Positions 1 through 8,988 of a DNA stretch of 41,267 nt are shown in pieces. The stretch covers positions 1-41,267 of the forward strand of contig CAIKXV010000246.1 of NCBI GenBank assembly GCA_903831455.1, in the 5' to 3' direction. Numbering within the stretch: the stretch's first letter is position 1; each line of letters starts with the position of its first letter. This DNA comes from an uncultured Pseudomonadota bacterium. Its GTDB lineage: Bacteria > Pseudomonadota > Gammaproteobacteria > Burkholderiales > CAIKXV01. The notes under the pieces were generated by a model. It was not told where the DNA came from. It saw nothing but the letters and a program-made list of their open reading frames with translations, and made no database searches. The position numbers and the translations under genes are program-made.

Positions 1-185
1 CCATCGGCCTAGCCGAACTCACCTTCCGCACCCGCGAGATGGGCGAGTACACGTTCCGCTTCTTCGAGGCGTTCACCGCGGCCACGCTGATCTACGTGAC
101 CCTCGCGCTCGCCGCCAACCGGGTGATGGCGCTGGTCGAGCGGCGCACCGCGGTGCCGGGCTTCATCGTCGGCGGGGGGCGCTAG
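1..185 (+). CDS. gltJ: Amino-acid ABC transporter permease, C-terminal fragment (GltJ-like)
   Basis: This is the last 60 codons of an inner-membrane permease that runs in from beyond the left edge, read in the frame starting at base 3 and ending at TAG 183-185. The visible end has a conserved stretch (GEYTFRFFEAFTAATLIYV), a final hydrophobic segment and a basic C-terminus with VPGFI. This matches what I know of GltJ, one of two permeases of the glutamate/aspartate importer. Only 3 bases separate its stop from the next permease, so the two are co-transcribed. The binding protein (gltI) would be expected upstream, outside the window. The polar amino-acid permease family is clear; glutamate/aspartate specificity rests on the neighbours. 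Confidence 0.8.
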   Translation, partial: IGLAELTFRTREMGEYTFRFFEAFTAATLIYVTLALAANRVMALVERRTAVPGFIVGGGR

Positions 186-188
186 CCG

Positions 189-872
189 ATGGACTTCGAC
201 TTCGCGGCCATCCACGGCGCGCTGCCCTTCCTCTGGAAGGGCATGCTCTACACGATCGAGCTCACGCTGTACGCGGCCATCGGCGGCCTGTTCTTCGGCA
301 CCCTGCTCGCCCTCGCGCGCCTGTCGCCGTGGCGCGCGCTCAGCCTGGCCGCGGCGGGCTACGTGAACCTGATGCGCTCGATCCCGCTGGTGCTGGTGAT
401 CTTCTGGTTCTTCTTCCTCGTGCCGGTGATCCTGCAGGTGGCCATGGGCCACGAACGCCCGCCGATGATCGGCGCCGAACGCACCGCGATCATCACCTTC
501 ATCATGTTCGAGGCGGCCTATTTCTGCGAAATCATGCGTGCGGGCATCCAGTCCATACCCCGCGGCCAGGTGCATGCCGCCCAGGCGCTGGGCCTCACGT
601 ACTCGCAGTGCATGCGGCTGGTGGTGCTGCCGCAGGCCTTCCGCAACATGCTGCCGGTGCTGCTCACCCAGACCATCATCCTGTTCCAGGACACCTCGCT
701 GGTCTACGTGATCTCGGCCACCGACTTCGTCGGCGCCGCGGCCAAGATCGCGCAGCGCGACGGCCGGCTGGTGGAGATGTACCTGTTCGTGGCCGCCGTC
801 TACTTCGTGATCTGCTTCACGCTGTCCGCGCTCGTGCGGCGGCTGCAGCGGCGGATCGCGGTGATCCGCTGA
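189..872 (+). CDS. gltK: Glutamate/aspartate-type ABC transporter permease GltK
   Basis: This 227-residue inner-membrane permease of the polar amino-acid (HisMQ/GltJK) family should form the translocation channel with GltJ. It has about five hydrophobic segments. The [19 protein letters not shown] stretch, the [16 protein letters not shown] cytoplasmic loop that docks onto the ATPase, and [16 protein letters not shown] near the C-terminus all resemble E. coli GltK closely. Length is normal for the family. The ATG lies 3 bases after the gltJ stop, and the ATPase gene follows 52 bases later, giving a gltJ-gltK-gltL order. Substrate is inferred from similarity; glutamine or another acidic amino acid cannot be excluded. 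Confidence 0.87.
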   Translation: MDFDFAAIHGALPFLWKGMLYTIELTLYAAIGGLFFGTLLALARLSPWRALSLAAAGYVNLMRSIPLVLVIFWFFFLVPVILQVAMGHERPPMIGAERTAIITFIMFEAAYFCEIMRAGIQSIPRGQVHAAQALGLTYSQCMRLVVLPQAFRNMLPVLLTQTIILFQDTSLVYVISATDFVGAAAKIAQRDGRLVEMYLFVAAVYFVICFTLSALVRRLQRRIAVIR

Positions 873-924
873 GGCGGCTGGTCGAGTGTCGCGACCGCCC
901 GCCGACGACTTCCGGAAGAGCCCC

Positions 925-1653
925 ATGATCGAGATCGAGAACGTGAGCAAGTGGTACGGCAGCTTCCGCGTGCTGACCGACTGCAGCACGCGCGTGGCCC
1001 GCGGCGAGGTGGTCGTGGTCTGCGGCCCCTCGGGCTCGGGCAAGTCGACGCTGATCAAGTGCGTGAACGCACTCGAACCCTTCCAGCAGGGACAGATCCG
1101 CCTCGACGGCACGCCGGTGCGCGATCCGGGCACCGACCTGCCGCGGCTGCGGGCGAAGGTCGGCATGGTGTTCCAGCATTTCGAACTGTTCCCGCATCTG
1201 TCGATCACCCGCAACCTCACGCTCGCGCAGGAGAAGGTGCTGGGGCGCCCCGCCGACGAGGCGCGCGAGCGCGGGCTGCGCCTGCTCGAGCGGGTCGGGC
1301 TGTCGGCCCATCGCGACAAGTTCCCGGGGCAGCTCTCGGGTGGCCAGCAGCAGCGGGTGGCCATCGCACGCGCGCTGTCCATGGATCCGGTGGCCATGCT
1401 GTTCGACGAGCCGACCTCGGCGCTGGACCCGGAGATGATCAACGAGGTGCTGGACGTGATGGTCGAACTCGCCCACGAGGGCATGACGATGATGGTCGTC
1501 ACCCACGAGATGGGTTTCGCCCGCAAGGTCGCCGACCGCGTGATCTTCATGGACGAGGGGCGCATCGTCGAGGACGCGGGCACCGAGGAGTTCTTCGGCA
1601 GCCCGCGCTCGGAGCGCGCGCAGCACTTCCTCGCGCGCATCCTGCACCACTGA
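925..1653 (+). CDS. gltL: Amino-acid ABC transporter ATP-binding protein GltL
   Basis: This 242-residue cytoplasmic ATPase energises the GltJK permease. It shows Walker [10 protein letters not shown] (residues 34-42), the Q-loop region [12 protein letters not shown], the ABC signature LSGGQQQR, Walker [12 protein letters not shown] and the switch histidine in VVTHEM. The ATG at 925 is preferred over an in-frame GTG at 886, because GGAAGAG (914-920) sits just upstream and the family normally begins with an M-I-E-type strand. It is the last gene of the gltJKL operon. An imperfect hairpin follows about 10 bases after the stop. Family assignment is firm; substrate is inferred from the operon. Confidence 0.88.
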   Translation: MIEIENVSKWYGSFRVLTDCSTRVARGEVVVVCGPSGSGKSTLIKCVNALEPFQQGQIRLDGTPVRDPGTDLPRLRAKVGMVFQHFELFPHLSITRNLTLAQEKVLGRPADEARERGLRLLERVGLSAHRDKFPGQLSGGQQQRVAIARALSMDPVAMLFDEPTSALDPEMINEVLDVMVELAHEGMTMMVVTHEMGFARKVADRVIFMDEGRIVEDAGTEEFFGSPRSERAQHFLARILHH

Positions 1654-2028
1654 CGCCGACAGGGCGGGGACGGGCGCGGCCATCGTCGCCTCGTCCGTCC
1701 TCCGCCGCGGGCCTTGCCGGTCGTCGCCAGGCCCGGCGCAAGCCCGGGCCCGACGCCCGCCGTCGCCGCCCGCGCAGCACGCGCGGTGCGCGCCTGCCCG
1801 TGCCCCGCCGCGCCCGCCGCAGGCGCCATCGGCCAGGCCTTGCCGCGCGCGGTCCGGCGGGCGGCGATCCCTCGGGCGGGACCGGCGGGTCGCGGCAGGC
1901 GGTCAACGCACCCCGTGCCCGACGCGTTTCGCGCATAATCCGCCGCCGCTTCCCGGCCGCTCGGCGCCGGGGCGGCGCCCAGGCGCCGGCCGCCTCCGGC
2001 CGCCCCGCTCGCCTCCGGGAGCCCCTCG
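1654..2028. other. Intergenic region between gltL and the fused spermidine-synthase-like gene
   Basis: This 375-base stretch has no credible gene; reading frames through it are Arg/Pro/Ala-rich shadow frames. It holds the imperfect hairpin at 1663-1706 and a CATAAT hexamer (1934-1939) that could be a -10 element for the gene at 2029, but no good -35 lies 16-18 bases upstream. A GCCGG/CCGGC hairpin (1985-2000, 6-base loop) sits in the presumed leader, and GGAG at 2018-2021 serves as ribosome-binding site for 2029. Confidence 0.4.
1663..1706 (+). terminator. Imperfect hairpin after gltL, possible terminator
   Basis: GGCGGGGACGG (1663-1673) can pair with CCGTCC-T-CCGCC (1695-1706), giving an 11-bp stem with one bulged T and a 21-base loop, starting 10 bases after the gltL stop. 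There is no T-run, so if it terminates it is not a classic intrinsic terminator. GC-rich genomes produce such stems by chance. Confidence 0.3.
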
Positions 2029-4098
2029 ATGTCCGCTCAATCCCCCGCCGCCACCGCGGCCGCGATCCTGCCCTACGCGCTCACCATCTTCGTGAGCGCG
2101 TTCCTGCTGTTCCTGGTGCAGCCGATCATCGCCAAGCAGATCCTCCCCTGGTTCGGCGGCTCCTCGGCGGTCTGGACGACCTGCCTGGTGTTCTTCCAGA
2201 GCACCCTGCTCGCGGGCTATGCCTATGCGGACATCACGCGCCGGCTGGGACAGCGGCGACAGGCGATCCTGCATGTCGCCCTGATGGTGATCTCGCTGGC
2301 CTCCCTGCCCATCCTCGCCTCCGAGGCCTGGAAACCCTCCGGCGACGAGGAGCCGATCGGCCGCATCCTGCTGCTGCTCACGCTCACCATCGGCCTTCCC
2401 TATTTCCTGCTGTCCACCACCACCCCGCTGCTGCAGACCTGGTACTGGCAGCGCTTCCGCTCCGGCGTGCCCTACCGCCTGTTCGCGTTGTCGAACTTCG
2501 CCTCGCTGCTCGCGCTGCTCGGCTTCCCGGTGCTGTTCGAGCCCTGGCTGGACCTCTCGCAACTGGGGTGGGGCTGGTCGGCGATCTACGGGGGGTTCGT
2601 GGCGGTGTGCGCGGCCACCGCGTGGCTGTCGCTGCGCGCGGTCCGCGACAACGCCGGTGCCGACGACGCCCGGGAGCCTGCAGCCGCGGGCGGCGAGGCC
2701 GGCGCCAGCGCCGCACCCTCGCTCGCGCTGCAGTTCCAGTGGCTGGCGCTGTCGGCGATGGGTTCGGTGATGCTGCTGGCCATCAGCAACCACATCACCC
2801 AGAACATCGCCAGCGTGCCCTTCATGTGGGTGGTGCCGCTGTCGCTCTACCTGATCACCTTCATCCTGTGCTTCGACCATCCGCGCTGGTACGTACGCGG
2901 GCTGTACATCGGATTGCTGGTGCCCCTGCTGCCGCTGATGGCCTGGAAGATCCCCTCGCTCTCGCTGTCGGTGGCCGCGCCCCTCTACCTGGTCGGGCTG
3001 TTCGTCTCGTGCATGTTCTGCCACGGCGAGATGGCCCGCCTCAAGCCCGATCCCCGGCACCTCACGCGCTTCTACCTGATGATGTCGGTGGGCGGCGCCC
3101 TGGGCGCGGTGCTCATCGCGATCGTCGCGCCCCTCACGCTCGAGGGCTATTTCGAACTCAATATCTCGCTGGTCGCCCTGGCGCTGCTGGTGATGATGCA
3201 GATGAGCGGGGCGCTCCCGCTCGCCGTGGGGCTGGGCGTGGTCTTCGGCACCGCGTGGTACTCCACCAAGGGCGTGCTCGAGTACTCCGGCGACATGCGC
3301 GTGATGGAGCGCGACTTCTACGGCGTGGTGCGCATCCGCGACCGCGAGCACGACGACGTCACCTACCGGGCGATGCTCCACGGCAGCATCATCCACGGCG
3401 GGCAGTTGCTGGGCGAGCGGTTCCGTGGAGTGCCCAGCGACTACTTCAGCGCGACCTCCGGCTACGGGCGCATGTTCGCCGCGCTGGACGAGATCGATCC
3501 CGGCGAGCGCAAGGTCGGGGTGATCGGCCTGGGCGCCGGCGTGGTCGCCGCCTACGGCCGGCGCGGCGACGAGATGGTGTTCTACGAGATCAGCCCCAAG
3601 GTCATCGAGATCGAGCGGCGCGAATTCACCTTCCTGCGCGACACCCCGGCGAAGACCTCGGTCATCATCGGCGACGGTCGCCTGTCGCTCGAGCGCGAGG
3701 CGCCCCGCGGCTACAAGGTCCTCGGCATCGACGCCTTCTCCGGCGATTCCATCCCGATGCACCTGATCACGCGCGAGGCCATGGCGCTCTACGTGCGGCA
3801 CCTCGCACCCGATGGCGTGATCATGTTCCAGGCGACCAATCGCTACATCGACCTGATGCCGGTGATCAAGCGGCTGGCCGCCGAATTCGGCTTCGAGGCG
3901 GTGCTGGTCTCCGACAACCCGGGCGATCTTCGCGGCGCGGCCTACTGGAACTCGTCCACCGACCAGGTGATCGTCACCCGCAACAAGGCGCTGCTCGCCC
4001 ATCCGCGGCTGGCCGAGGCGGCCCAGGCGATCGCCGACCGCCCCGAACTGCCGACGTTCACCGACTCGCACCACAACCTGTTCCGCATCCTGAAGTAG
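2029..4098 (+). CDS. Membrane protein fused to a spermidine-synthase-like methyltransferase-fold domain
   Basis: This 689-residue protein has two parts. The first roughly 440 residues hold many hydrophobic segments, including FVSAFLLFLVQPIIAKQILP, a start typical of the fused MFS/spermidine synthase family. The last roughly 200 residues are cytoplasmic, with a nucleotide-binding turn VIGLGAGVVAAYG near residue 500, an acidic strand end YEIS, and the DAFSGDSIPMHL segment typical of SpeE-like domains. The fold is well supported; the reaction is not, since polyamine transfer has not been shown for most fused members. A GGAG 7 bases before the ATG supports the start. It appears monocistronic, with hairpins after the stop and an opposite-strand gene beyond. 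Confidence 0.8.
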   Translation: MSAQSPAATAAAILPYALTIFVSAFLLFLVQPIIAKQILPWFGGSSAVWTTCLVFFQSTLLAGYAYADITRRLGQRRQAILHVALMVISLASLPILASEAWKPSGDEEPIGRILLLLTLTIGLPYFLLSTTTPLLQTWYWQRFRSGVPYRLFALSNFASLLALLGFPVLFEPWLDLSQLGWGWSAIYGGFVAVCAATAWLSLRAVRDNAGADDAREPAAAGGEAGASAAPSLALQFQWLALSAMGSVMLLAISNHITQNIASVPFMWVVPLSLYLITFILCFDHPRWYVRGLYIGLLVPLLPLMAWKIPSLSLSVAAPLYLVGLFVSCMFCHGEMARLKPDPRHLTRFYLMMSVGGALGAVLIAIVAPLTLEGYFELNISLVALALLVMMQMSGALPLAVGLGVVFGTAWYSTKGVLEYSGDMRVMERDFYGVVRIRDREHDDVTYRAMLHGSIIHGGQLLGERFRGVPSDYFSATSGYGRMFAALDEIDPGERKVGVIGLGAGVVAAYGRRGDEMVFYEISPKVIEIERREFTFLRDTPAKTSVIIGDGRLSLEREAPRGYKVLGIDAFSGDSIPMHLITREAMALYVRHLAPDGVIMFQATNRYIDLMPVIKRLAAEFGFEAVLVSDNPGDLRGAAYWNSSTDQVIVTRNKALLAHPRLAEAAQAIADRPELPTFTDSHHNLFRILK

Positions 4099-4148
4099 TG
4101 CTCGCGCGCGCGTCGGCGGCGCGGCAATGCGCCCCGCGCCGCTCGACT

Positions 4149-4169
4149 CGCCGGTCGGGAGGACCGGCG
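4149..4169 (+). terminator. Hairpin after the fused spermidine-synthase-like gene
   Basis: CGCCGGTC (4149-4156) and GACCGGCG (4162-4169) form a perfect 8-bp stem with a 5-base loop, 50 bases past the stop of the upstream gene and inside the convergent gap. There is no T-run. It is a plausible terminator-like structure, unproven. Confidence 0.35.
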
Positions 4170-4268
4170 CCGCCGACGTGGGGCGAGGCGCGGGCGAGGC
4201 GCGGCCGAGGCGGGCGCCACGCATCCGCCAGCCTGCGAACTGCTCCGGGGGCACACCGGACCCGGTAC

Positions 4269-4306
4269 CCCGGGCAGGCTCGCGGGCCACGCGCGGGCTG
4301 CCCGGG
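4269..4306. terminator. Inverted repeat between convergent genes
   Basis: CCCGGGCAG (4269-4277) pairs perfectly with CTGCCCGGG (4298-4306) across a GC-rich 20-base loop, 47 bases from the argE-like stop on the minus strand. The position between two converging genes suggests a bidirectional terminator, but there are no T-runs on either side. Confidence 0.35.
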
Positions 4307-4352
4307 ACGCGCCGCGCCCTCGCGAATGGCGGCGGCCGACCGCACCGCCCCG

Positions 4353-5537
4353 TCAGGCGGCGAGCCGCACTCCGAGGTCGTCGATGAACCGCTCGCAGCG
4401 GGCCACCTGTTCCAGCGACACCCATTCGTCGGGCTTGTGCGCCTGCTCGATCGATCCCGGACCGCAGATGACCGACGGGATGCCCACCTCCTGGAACAAC
4501 CCGGCCTCGGTGCCGTAGGACACGCGCCCGGTGTCGGAGAGACCGGAGAGCGAGCGCGCGAGTCCCACCACCGGGTCGCCGTCCGGCGCATCGAGGCCGG
4601 GGATGGACGACAGCGTCTCCCAGGCGAAGCCGGCCGCCGGATGCACCCGGCGCATCTCGGGCAGCAGCACCTCCTCGGCGTAGCGCCGGACTTCCTCGAA
4701 CAGCGCGTCCGGATCGGCCCCGGGCAGGTAGCGGAACTCGAAGTCGAACACGCACTCGTGGGGCACGATGTTGAGCTGGGTGCCGCCCCGGATGACGCCG
4801 GTGTGCACCGTGGTGTGCGGCACGTCGAAATCCTGGGCGTACGGGCCCTGGTCGCGGAAGCGTCGCTGCATCGCCTTGAGGAAGGCGACCACCTCGCAGG
4901 CAGCCTCCACCGCGTTGACGCCCTGCGGCGCGTAGGCGGAGTGCATCGCGTGGCCCTGCACGCGACAGCGCCACGAGTGCTTGCCCTTGTGCGCCACGAC
5001 CGGTCGCATCAGCGTGGGCTCGCCGACGATGCAGGCGGTCGGCCGTACCCCGGCGGCGACGATATCGGCGATCAGCCGCCTTACCCCGATGCAGCCGATC
5101 TCCTCGTCGTAGGAGAAGGCCAGGTGCAGCGGGCTGCGCAGCCCGCGATCGAGGATCCCGGGCAACCGTGCGAGCACCACGGCCACGAAGCTCTTCATGT
5201 CGGAGGTGCCGCGCCCGTACAGCCGGCCGTCGCGCTCGAGCAGTCGGAACGGATCGTGGGTCCAGGGCTGCCCCTCGACCGGTACCACGTCGGTGTGCCC
5301 CGACAGCACGAGTCCGCCGGATCCCCCGGGCCCGACGGTCGCGAACAGGTTGGCCTTGCGTCGGTCGTCGTCATGGGTGAGGCGGATGCGATCGACGCCC
5401 AGCGCCCGCAGCCGGTCGCGGATGTCGTGGATCAGGTCGAGGTTGGAATCCCGGCTGGTGGTGGGACAGGCGACCAGTCGATCGATCATCGCCACGGTCT
5501 CGGGCGAGGGTCTGGAGGGGATGGGATCGGGGCTCAT
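4353..5537 (-). CDS. argE: Acetylornithine deacetylase (ArgE), M20 metallopeptidase family
   Basis: This 394-residue cytoplasmic zinc-dependent amidohydrolase probably removes the acetyl group from N-acetylornithine in arginine synthesis. It shows the M20 metal and catalytic motifs: SGHTDVVPV (His81, Asp83), GRGTSDMK (Asp113), YDEEIGC (Glu145-Glu146), CIVGEPT, YGTEAG and a late histidine in EQAHKPDEW. Length fits ArgE (about 380). The chosen ATG at 5537 gives a family-like N-terminus; ATG 5555 is possible, and neither has a strong Shine-Dalgarno. The gene stands alone, with a sigma70-like promoter at 5652-5681. Succinyl-diaminopimelate desuccinylase and other M20 deacylases are alternatives, but the GRGTSDMK and YGTEAG motifs favour ArgE. 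Confidence 0.82.
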   Translation of the reverse strand: MSPDPIPSRPSPETVAMIDRLVACPTTSRDSNLDLIHDIRDRLRALGVDRIRLTHDDDRRKANLFATVGPGGSGGLVLSGHTDVVPVEGQPWTHDPFRLLERDGRLYGRGTSDMKSFVAVVLARLPGILDRGLRSPLHLAFSYDEEIGCIGVRRLIADIVAAGVRPTACIVGEPTLMRPVVAHKGKHSWRCRVQGHAMHSAYAPQGVNAVEAACEVVAFLKAMQRRFRDQGPYAQDFDVPHTTVHTGVIRGGTQLNIVPHECVFDFEFRYLPGADPDALFEEVRRYAEEVLLPEMRRVHPAAGFAWETLSSIPGLDAPDGDPVVGLARSLSGLSDTGRVSYGTEAGLFQEVGIPSVICGPGSIEQAHKPDEWVSLEQVARCERFIDDLGVRLAA

Positions 5538-6119
5538 CGGAGACTCGTGCGGCATGGCGCGGGCCATGCGGTCGGTGGGGGCCTTCCGGCGCGAGACCGT
5601 CGCGACCGGGAGGCTCGGCGCCGCGGACGCAACGCGGCAGGCGCCCAGGCCAGCATAGGGGGCTGCCATCGAGGGTGTCAAACCGGCGGCGAAGGCACCC
5701 CCCCGGTGTTCCGGTATGCTGGCCCGACCGTCGATGAACATGCGTGATGATGCCCACCGTCGAGCACTCCCGCCGCGCAGGCCCCGCCCCGTCGGAGCGA
5801 CCGGCCACCCGATCGGCGGATCCGCACGCCCGCCGATCCCCGGCTTGCATCGACGAGCCGCGCTGCCACGCATCCATCCGCGCATCGCGCACGCCGGTCG
5901 GGCCGATCGGGTCGGTCGCCGCTTCGATCCCGGCCATCGGCACGACCCCGCGGCATCGTCCGCGACCCGACCTGCCGGTGCGCAAGGCTGTCCTGCTCGC
6001 CCCGGGCGTCCACGCAGCCCTCCGCGCAGCGGCACGGCCACCCGTACCGTGACCGGGACGGCGACAGGCCCGCACGCGGCCCCGCGCAGCCGCGGCCGCG
6101 ACGACCGCGCGAGGCGGTC
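5538..6119. other. Divergent intergenic region argE / peptide ABC transporter
   Basis: This 582-base region lies between divergently transcribed units. It holds the minus-strand promoter at 5652-5681 and a mirrored copy of its -10 segment, TATGCTGGCC at 5715-5724, facing the transporter but without a recognisable -35. From 5725 to 6119 both strands stay open in several frames. The translations are Arg/Pro/Ala-rich without motifs or secretion signals, so I see no gene. In particular there is no solute-binding protein, which would normally precede a dpp-type operon. Confidence 0.5.
5652..5681 (-). promoter_or_regulatory. Sigma70-type promoter for the argE-like gene
   Basis: On the minus strand, TTGACA (5681-5676) is followed after 18 bases by TATGCT (5657-5652). 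The -35 is a perfect consensus and the -10 keeps the key T, A and final T. Transcription would start near 5645 and give a leader of about 108 bases before the ATG at 5537. Confidence 0.6.
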
Positions 6120-7097
6120 GTGACCGGCGTGCTGCTGCGTCGGCTGCTGCAGAGCGTGCTCGTGCTGTTCGCGATGTCGCTGCTGGTGTTCGTCGGGGTC
6201 TACGCGATCGGCAATCCGGTCGACATCCTGGTCAACCCGAACGCCGACCAGCAGGACATCGCGCGCGCGATCGCCGAACTCGGCCTGGATCGACCGCTGC
6301 ACGAGCAGTACCTGCGATTCCTCGCCGGCGCACTGTCCGGCGATCTCGGCCGCTCGTTCGCGACCGGGGCGCCGGCGATGGAGTTGATCCTCGAGCGCAT
6401 GCCCGCCACGCTGGAACTCGCCTGCGTGTCGATGCTGATCGCCGTCGTGCTGGGCATACCCCTCGGCCTGCTCGCCGGCCTGCGCCCCAAGAGCCGCGCC
6501 GCGCGCGCGATCATGGCCGGCTCGATCGTCGGCTTCAGCCTCCCCACCTTCTGGGTCGGACTGATGCTGATCATGGTGTTCTCGGTATGGCTGGGCTGGC
6601 TGCCACCGACCGGTCGCGGCGACACGGTACCCCTCCTCGGGATCGAGGTGTCCTTCCTCACGCCGGACGGACTCGCGCACCTCGCGCTGCCGGCGATCAA
6701 CCTCGCGCTGTTCAACCTCGCGCTGCTGGTGCGGCTCGTCCGCGCCGGGACCCGCGAGGCGCTGGCGCAGGACTACGTGCGCTATGCGCGCGCGAAGGGC
6801 CTGCCCGAGTCGCGGGTGATCGGGGTGCACGTGCTCAAGAACATCATGGTGCCGGTGGTGACCGTGGCCGGGCTCGAGCTCGGCTCGGTGATCGCCTTCG
6901 CCGTGGTCACCGAGACCCTCTTCGCCTGGCCGGGCATGGGCAAACTGCTGATCGACTCGATCAACCAGCTCGACCGCCCGGTGATCGTGGCCTACGTGCT
7001 GCTGGTGGTCCTGATGTTCGTGCTGATCAACCTCGCGGTCGACCTCGTCTATTCGCTGCTCGACCCCCGGGTCCGCCGAGGCGGGGCCCGCGCATGA
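6120..7097 (+). CDS. Dipeptide/oligopeptide-type ABC transporter permease (DppB-like)
   Basis: This 325-residue inner-membrane permease of the DppB/OppB family has the typical N-terminal segment (LLRRLLQSVLVLFAMSLLVF), the LGLDRPLHEQYLRFL loop with GDLGRSF, and the docking loop ARAKGLPESRVIGVHVLKN. It has about six membrane segments. The start is GTG with GAGG five bases upstream. The stop overlaps the next gene's ATG (ATGA), so it is translationally coupled. It is the first gene of a permease-permease-ATPase-ATPase operon. The family imports di- and oligopeptides, glutathione, nickel or glycosides; nothing here fixes the substrate. No binding protein is encoded nearby. Confidence 0.85.
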   Translation: MTGVLLRRLLQSVLVLFAMSLLVFVGVYAIGNPVDILVNPNADQQDIARAIAELGLDRPLHEQYLRFLAGALSGDLGRSFATGAPAMELILERMPATLELACVSMLIAVVLGIPLGLLAGLRPKSRAARAIMAGSIVGFSLPTFWVGLMLIMVFSVWLGWLPPTGRGDTVPLLGIEVSFLTPDGLAHLALPAINLALFNLALLVRLVRAGTREALAQDYVRYARAKGLPESRVIGVHVLKNIMVPVVTVAGLELGSVIAFAVVTETLFAWPGMGKLLIDSINQLDRPVIVAYVLLVVLMFVLINLAVDLVYSLLDPRVRRGGARA

Positions 7098-7975
7098 GCG
7101 CGCGCACGACCGCCTGGCGCGAGACGGCCGCCGACTTCGCCGGCAGCCGGGGAGCACTCGCCGCCGCGATCACCTTCGCGATCGTCGTGGCCGCGGCGGT
7201 GTTCGCGCCGTGGCTGTCGCCCCAGAACCCCTACGATCTCGCCCAGCTCGACATCCTCGACTCCAAGCTCCCGCCGGGCTCGCCCTCGTCGGCAGGCTTC
7301 ACCTTCCTGCTGGGCTCGGACGAACAGGGACGGGACATGTGGAGCGCCATGCTCCATGGCCTGCGCATCAGCCTCGGCGTGGGCGTGGCCTCTACCGCCC
7401 TTGCGCTCACGCTGGGCACTGCAGCCGGACTGGCGGCCGCCTGGCGCGGGGGCTGGGTCGACGCGCTGCTCATGCGCGTGGTCGACCTGCAGCTGTCGTT
7501 CCCGGCGATCCTGGTCGCACTCGTGCTGCTCGCGGTGCTCGGCCAGGGCATCGACAAGGTGGTGGTCGCCCTGGTCACCGTCCAGTGGGCCTACTACGCA
7601 CGCACGGTGCGCGCGAGTGCGCTGGTGGAGGTCCAGCGCGGCTACATCGAGGCCGCCCGCTGCCTTGCGCTGCCGGGGCTGCGCATCGTGCTGCGACACC
7701 TGCTGCCCAACTGCCTGCCCCCGCTGATGGTGGTGGCCACGGTGCAGGTCGCGCATGCGATCGCGCTGGAGGCCACGCTGTCCTTCCTGGGCCTGGGCAT
7801 GCCGGCCACCTCGCCCTCGCTCGGCCTGCTCATCGCCAACGGCCACGCCCACCTGCTGTCCGGCAAGTACTGGATCAGCGTCTATCCGGGCATCGCGCTG
7901 CTCGTGACCCTTGTGGCCATCAACCTCGCCGGGGACCGGCTGCGCGACGTGCTCGATCCGCGGGGCACGCCATGA
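7094..7975 (+). CDS. Dipeptide/oligopeptide-type ABC transporter permease (DppC-like)
   Basis: This 293-residue second permease is of the DppC/OppC family. It has an N-terminal membrane anchor (AAAITFAIVVAAAVFAPWL), the LGSDEQGRDMWSAMLHGLRISL motif diagnostic of this family (LGTDxxGRD), the docking loop EAARCLALPGLRIVLRHLLPN, and LSFLGLGMPATSPSLG near the end. The ATG at 7094 sits within the stop of the preceding permease (ATGA), and its own stop overlaps the next ATG in the same way. It pairs with the upstream permease to form the channel. Function is solid at family level; substrate is unknown. Confidence 0.87.
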   Translation: MSARTTAWRETAADFAGSRGALAAAITFAIVVAAAVFAPWLSPQNPYDLAQLDILDSKLPPGSPSSAGFTFLLGSDEQGRDMWSAMLHGLRISLGVGVASTALALTLGTAAGLAAAWRGGWVDALLMRVVDLQLSFPAILVALVLLAVLGQGIDKVVVALVTVQWAYYARTVRASALVEVQRGYIEAARCLALPGLRIVLRHLLPNCLPPLMVVATVQVAHAIALEATLSFLGLGMPATSPSLGLLIANGHAHLLSGKYWISVYPGIALLVTLVAINLAGDRLRDVLDPRGTP

Positions 7976-8988
7976 GCCGATCCACGCCCGAGGCTGCGAT
8001 AGACCCCCGGCCGCTGCTCGAGATCGACGGGTTGCGGACCTGGTTCGCCACCCGCGCCGGCACGCTGCGTGCGGTGGACGGGGTCGATCTCTCGATCGGC
8101 CGCGGCGAAGTGGTCGGGCTGGTCGGGGAGTCGGGCAGCGGCAAGAGTGTCACCGGCTATTCGATCATGGGGCTGGTCGAACCACCGGGCCACCCCGCGG
8201 GCGGCTCGATCCGCTTCGACGGGCAGGAGCTGGTCGGCATGGAGGCCCGGGCGCTGCGCGCGCTGCGAGGGCGGCGCATCGCGATGGTGTTCCAGGACCC
8301 GATGCTCACCCTCAACCCGGTGCTGCGCATCGACACCCAGATGGTCGAGGCGATCCGCGCCCACGAGCCGATCGCCGGCAGCCGCGCCTTCGAGCGCTGC
8401 GTCGAAGCGCTGGAGGCGGTGGGCATCGCGGCGGCACGCCAGCGGCTCGCAGCCTATCCGCACGAACTGTCCGGCGGCATGCGCCAGCGGATCGCCATCG
8501 CGATCGCGCTGCTGAACAACCCCGAACTGCTGATCGCGGACGAGCCGACCACGGCGCTCGACGTGACCCTCCAGGGCCAGATCCTCGCCCTCGTGCAGTC
8601 GCTCGTGCGCCGCCGGGGTACCGCACTGCTGTGGATCACCCACGACCTGTCGGTGGTGGCCGGCCTCGCCGACCGGGTATGCGTGATGTATGCCGGGAGG
8701 ATCGTCGAGTCCGGTCCGGTGGACGCGGTACTCGACTCGCCCCTGCACCCGTACACCCGCGGCCTGATCGCCTCGGTGCCCACGGCGGCCGGCGCAGGGC
8801 GCCGGCTGCCGCAACTGCGCGGCCACGCGCCGACGCCGATGGAGTTGCCGCCGGGCTGCGCGTTCCGCCCGCGCTGCGACCGCGCGACACCCGAATGCGC
8901 CCGGATGCCCGAACTGCTGCCCGCCTCCGGGTCCGACCGGCAGGTGCGCTGCCATCATCCGCTGCCCGCCGGGGCGCCCGCGCCATGA
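7972..8988 (+). CDS. Peptide-type ABC transporter ATP-binding protein (DppD-like)
   Basis: This 338-residue ATPase has Walker A GESGSGKS (residues 52-59), Q-loop MVFQDPMLTLNPV, signature LSGGMRQR, Walker B LLIADEPTTALD and switch region WITHDLSVV. Its C-terminal extension contains the cysteine-bearing GCAFRPRCDRATPEC segment typical of oligopeptide/dipeptide transporter ATPases. The ATG overlaps the upstream stop (ATGA), and the stop overlaps the next ATG, so expression is tightly coupled. It should form a heterodimer with the next gene product on the cytoplasmic face of the two permeases. Confidence 0.88.
   Translation: MSRSTPEAAIDPRPLLEIDGLRTWFATRAGTLRAVDGVDLSIGRGEVVGLVGESGSGKSVTGYSIMGLVEPPGHPAGGSIRFDGQELVGMEARALRALRGRRIAMVFQDPMLTLNPVLRIDTQMVEAIRAHEPIAGSRAFERCVEALEAVGIAAARQRLAAYPHELSGGMRQRIAIAIALLNNPELLIADEPTTALDVTLQGQILALVQSLVRRRGTALLWITHDLSVVAGLADRVCVMYAGRIVESGPVDAVLDSPLHPYTRGLIASVPTAAGAGRRLPQLRGHAPTPMELPPGCAFRPRCDRATPECARMPELLPASGSDRQVRCHHPLPAGAPAP

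Noticed and set aside
1903-4974. A 1023-codon minus-strand open frame
   Set aside because: It is antisense to the well-supported gene at 2029-4098, and its composition is His/Arg/Gln-rich as expected of the complement of real codons.
951-5747. A 1598-codon open frame on the plus strand
   Set aside because: It runs through gltL, the spermidine-synthase-like gene and argE in another frame, and is Arg/Ala/Pro-rich with no motifs. It is a GC-rich shadow frame.
5716-6123. Possible small gene or missing binding protein before the peptide transporter
   Set aside because: The frame is Arg/Pro-rich, without a signal peptide, hydrophobic core or binding-protein motifs, and no ribosome-binding site.
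5538-7157. N-terminal extension of the argE-like frame to 934 residues
   Set aside because: The extension is antisense to the permease gene and has no family similarity; the M20 protein starts normally at 5537, with a promoter at 5652-5681.
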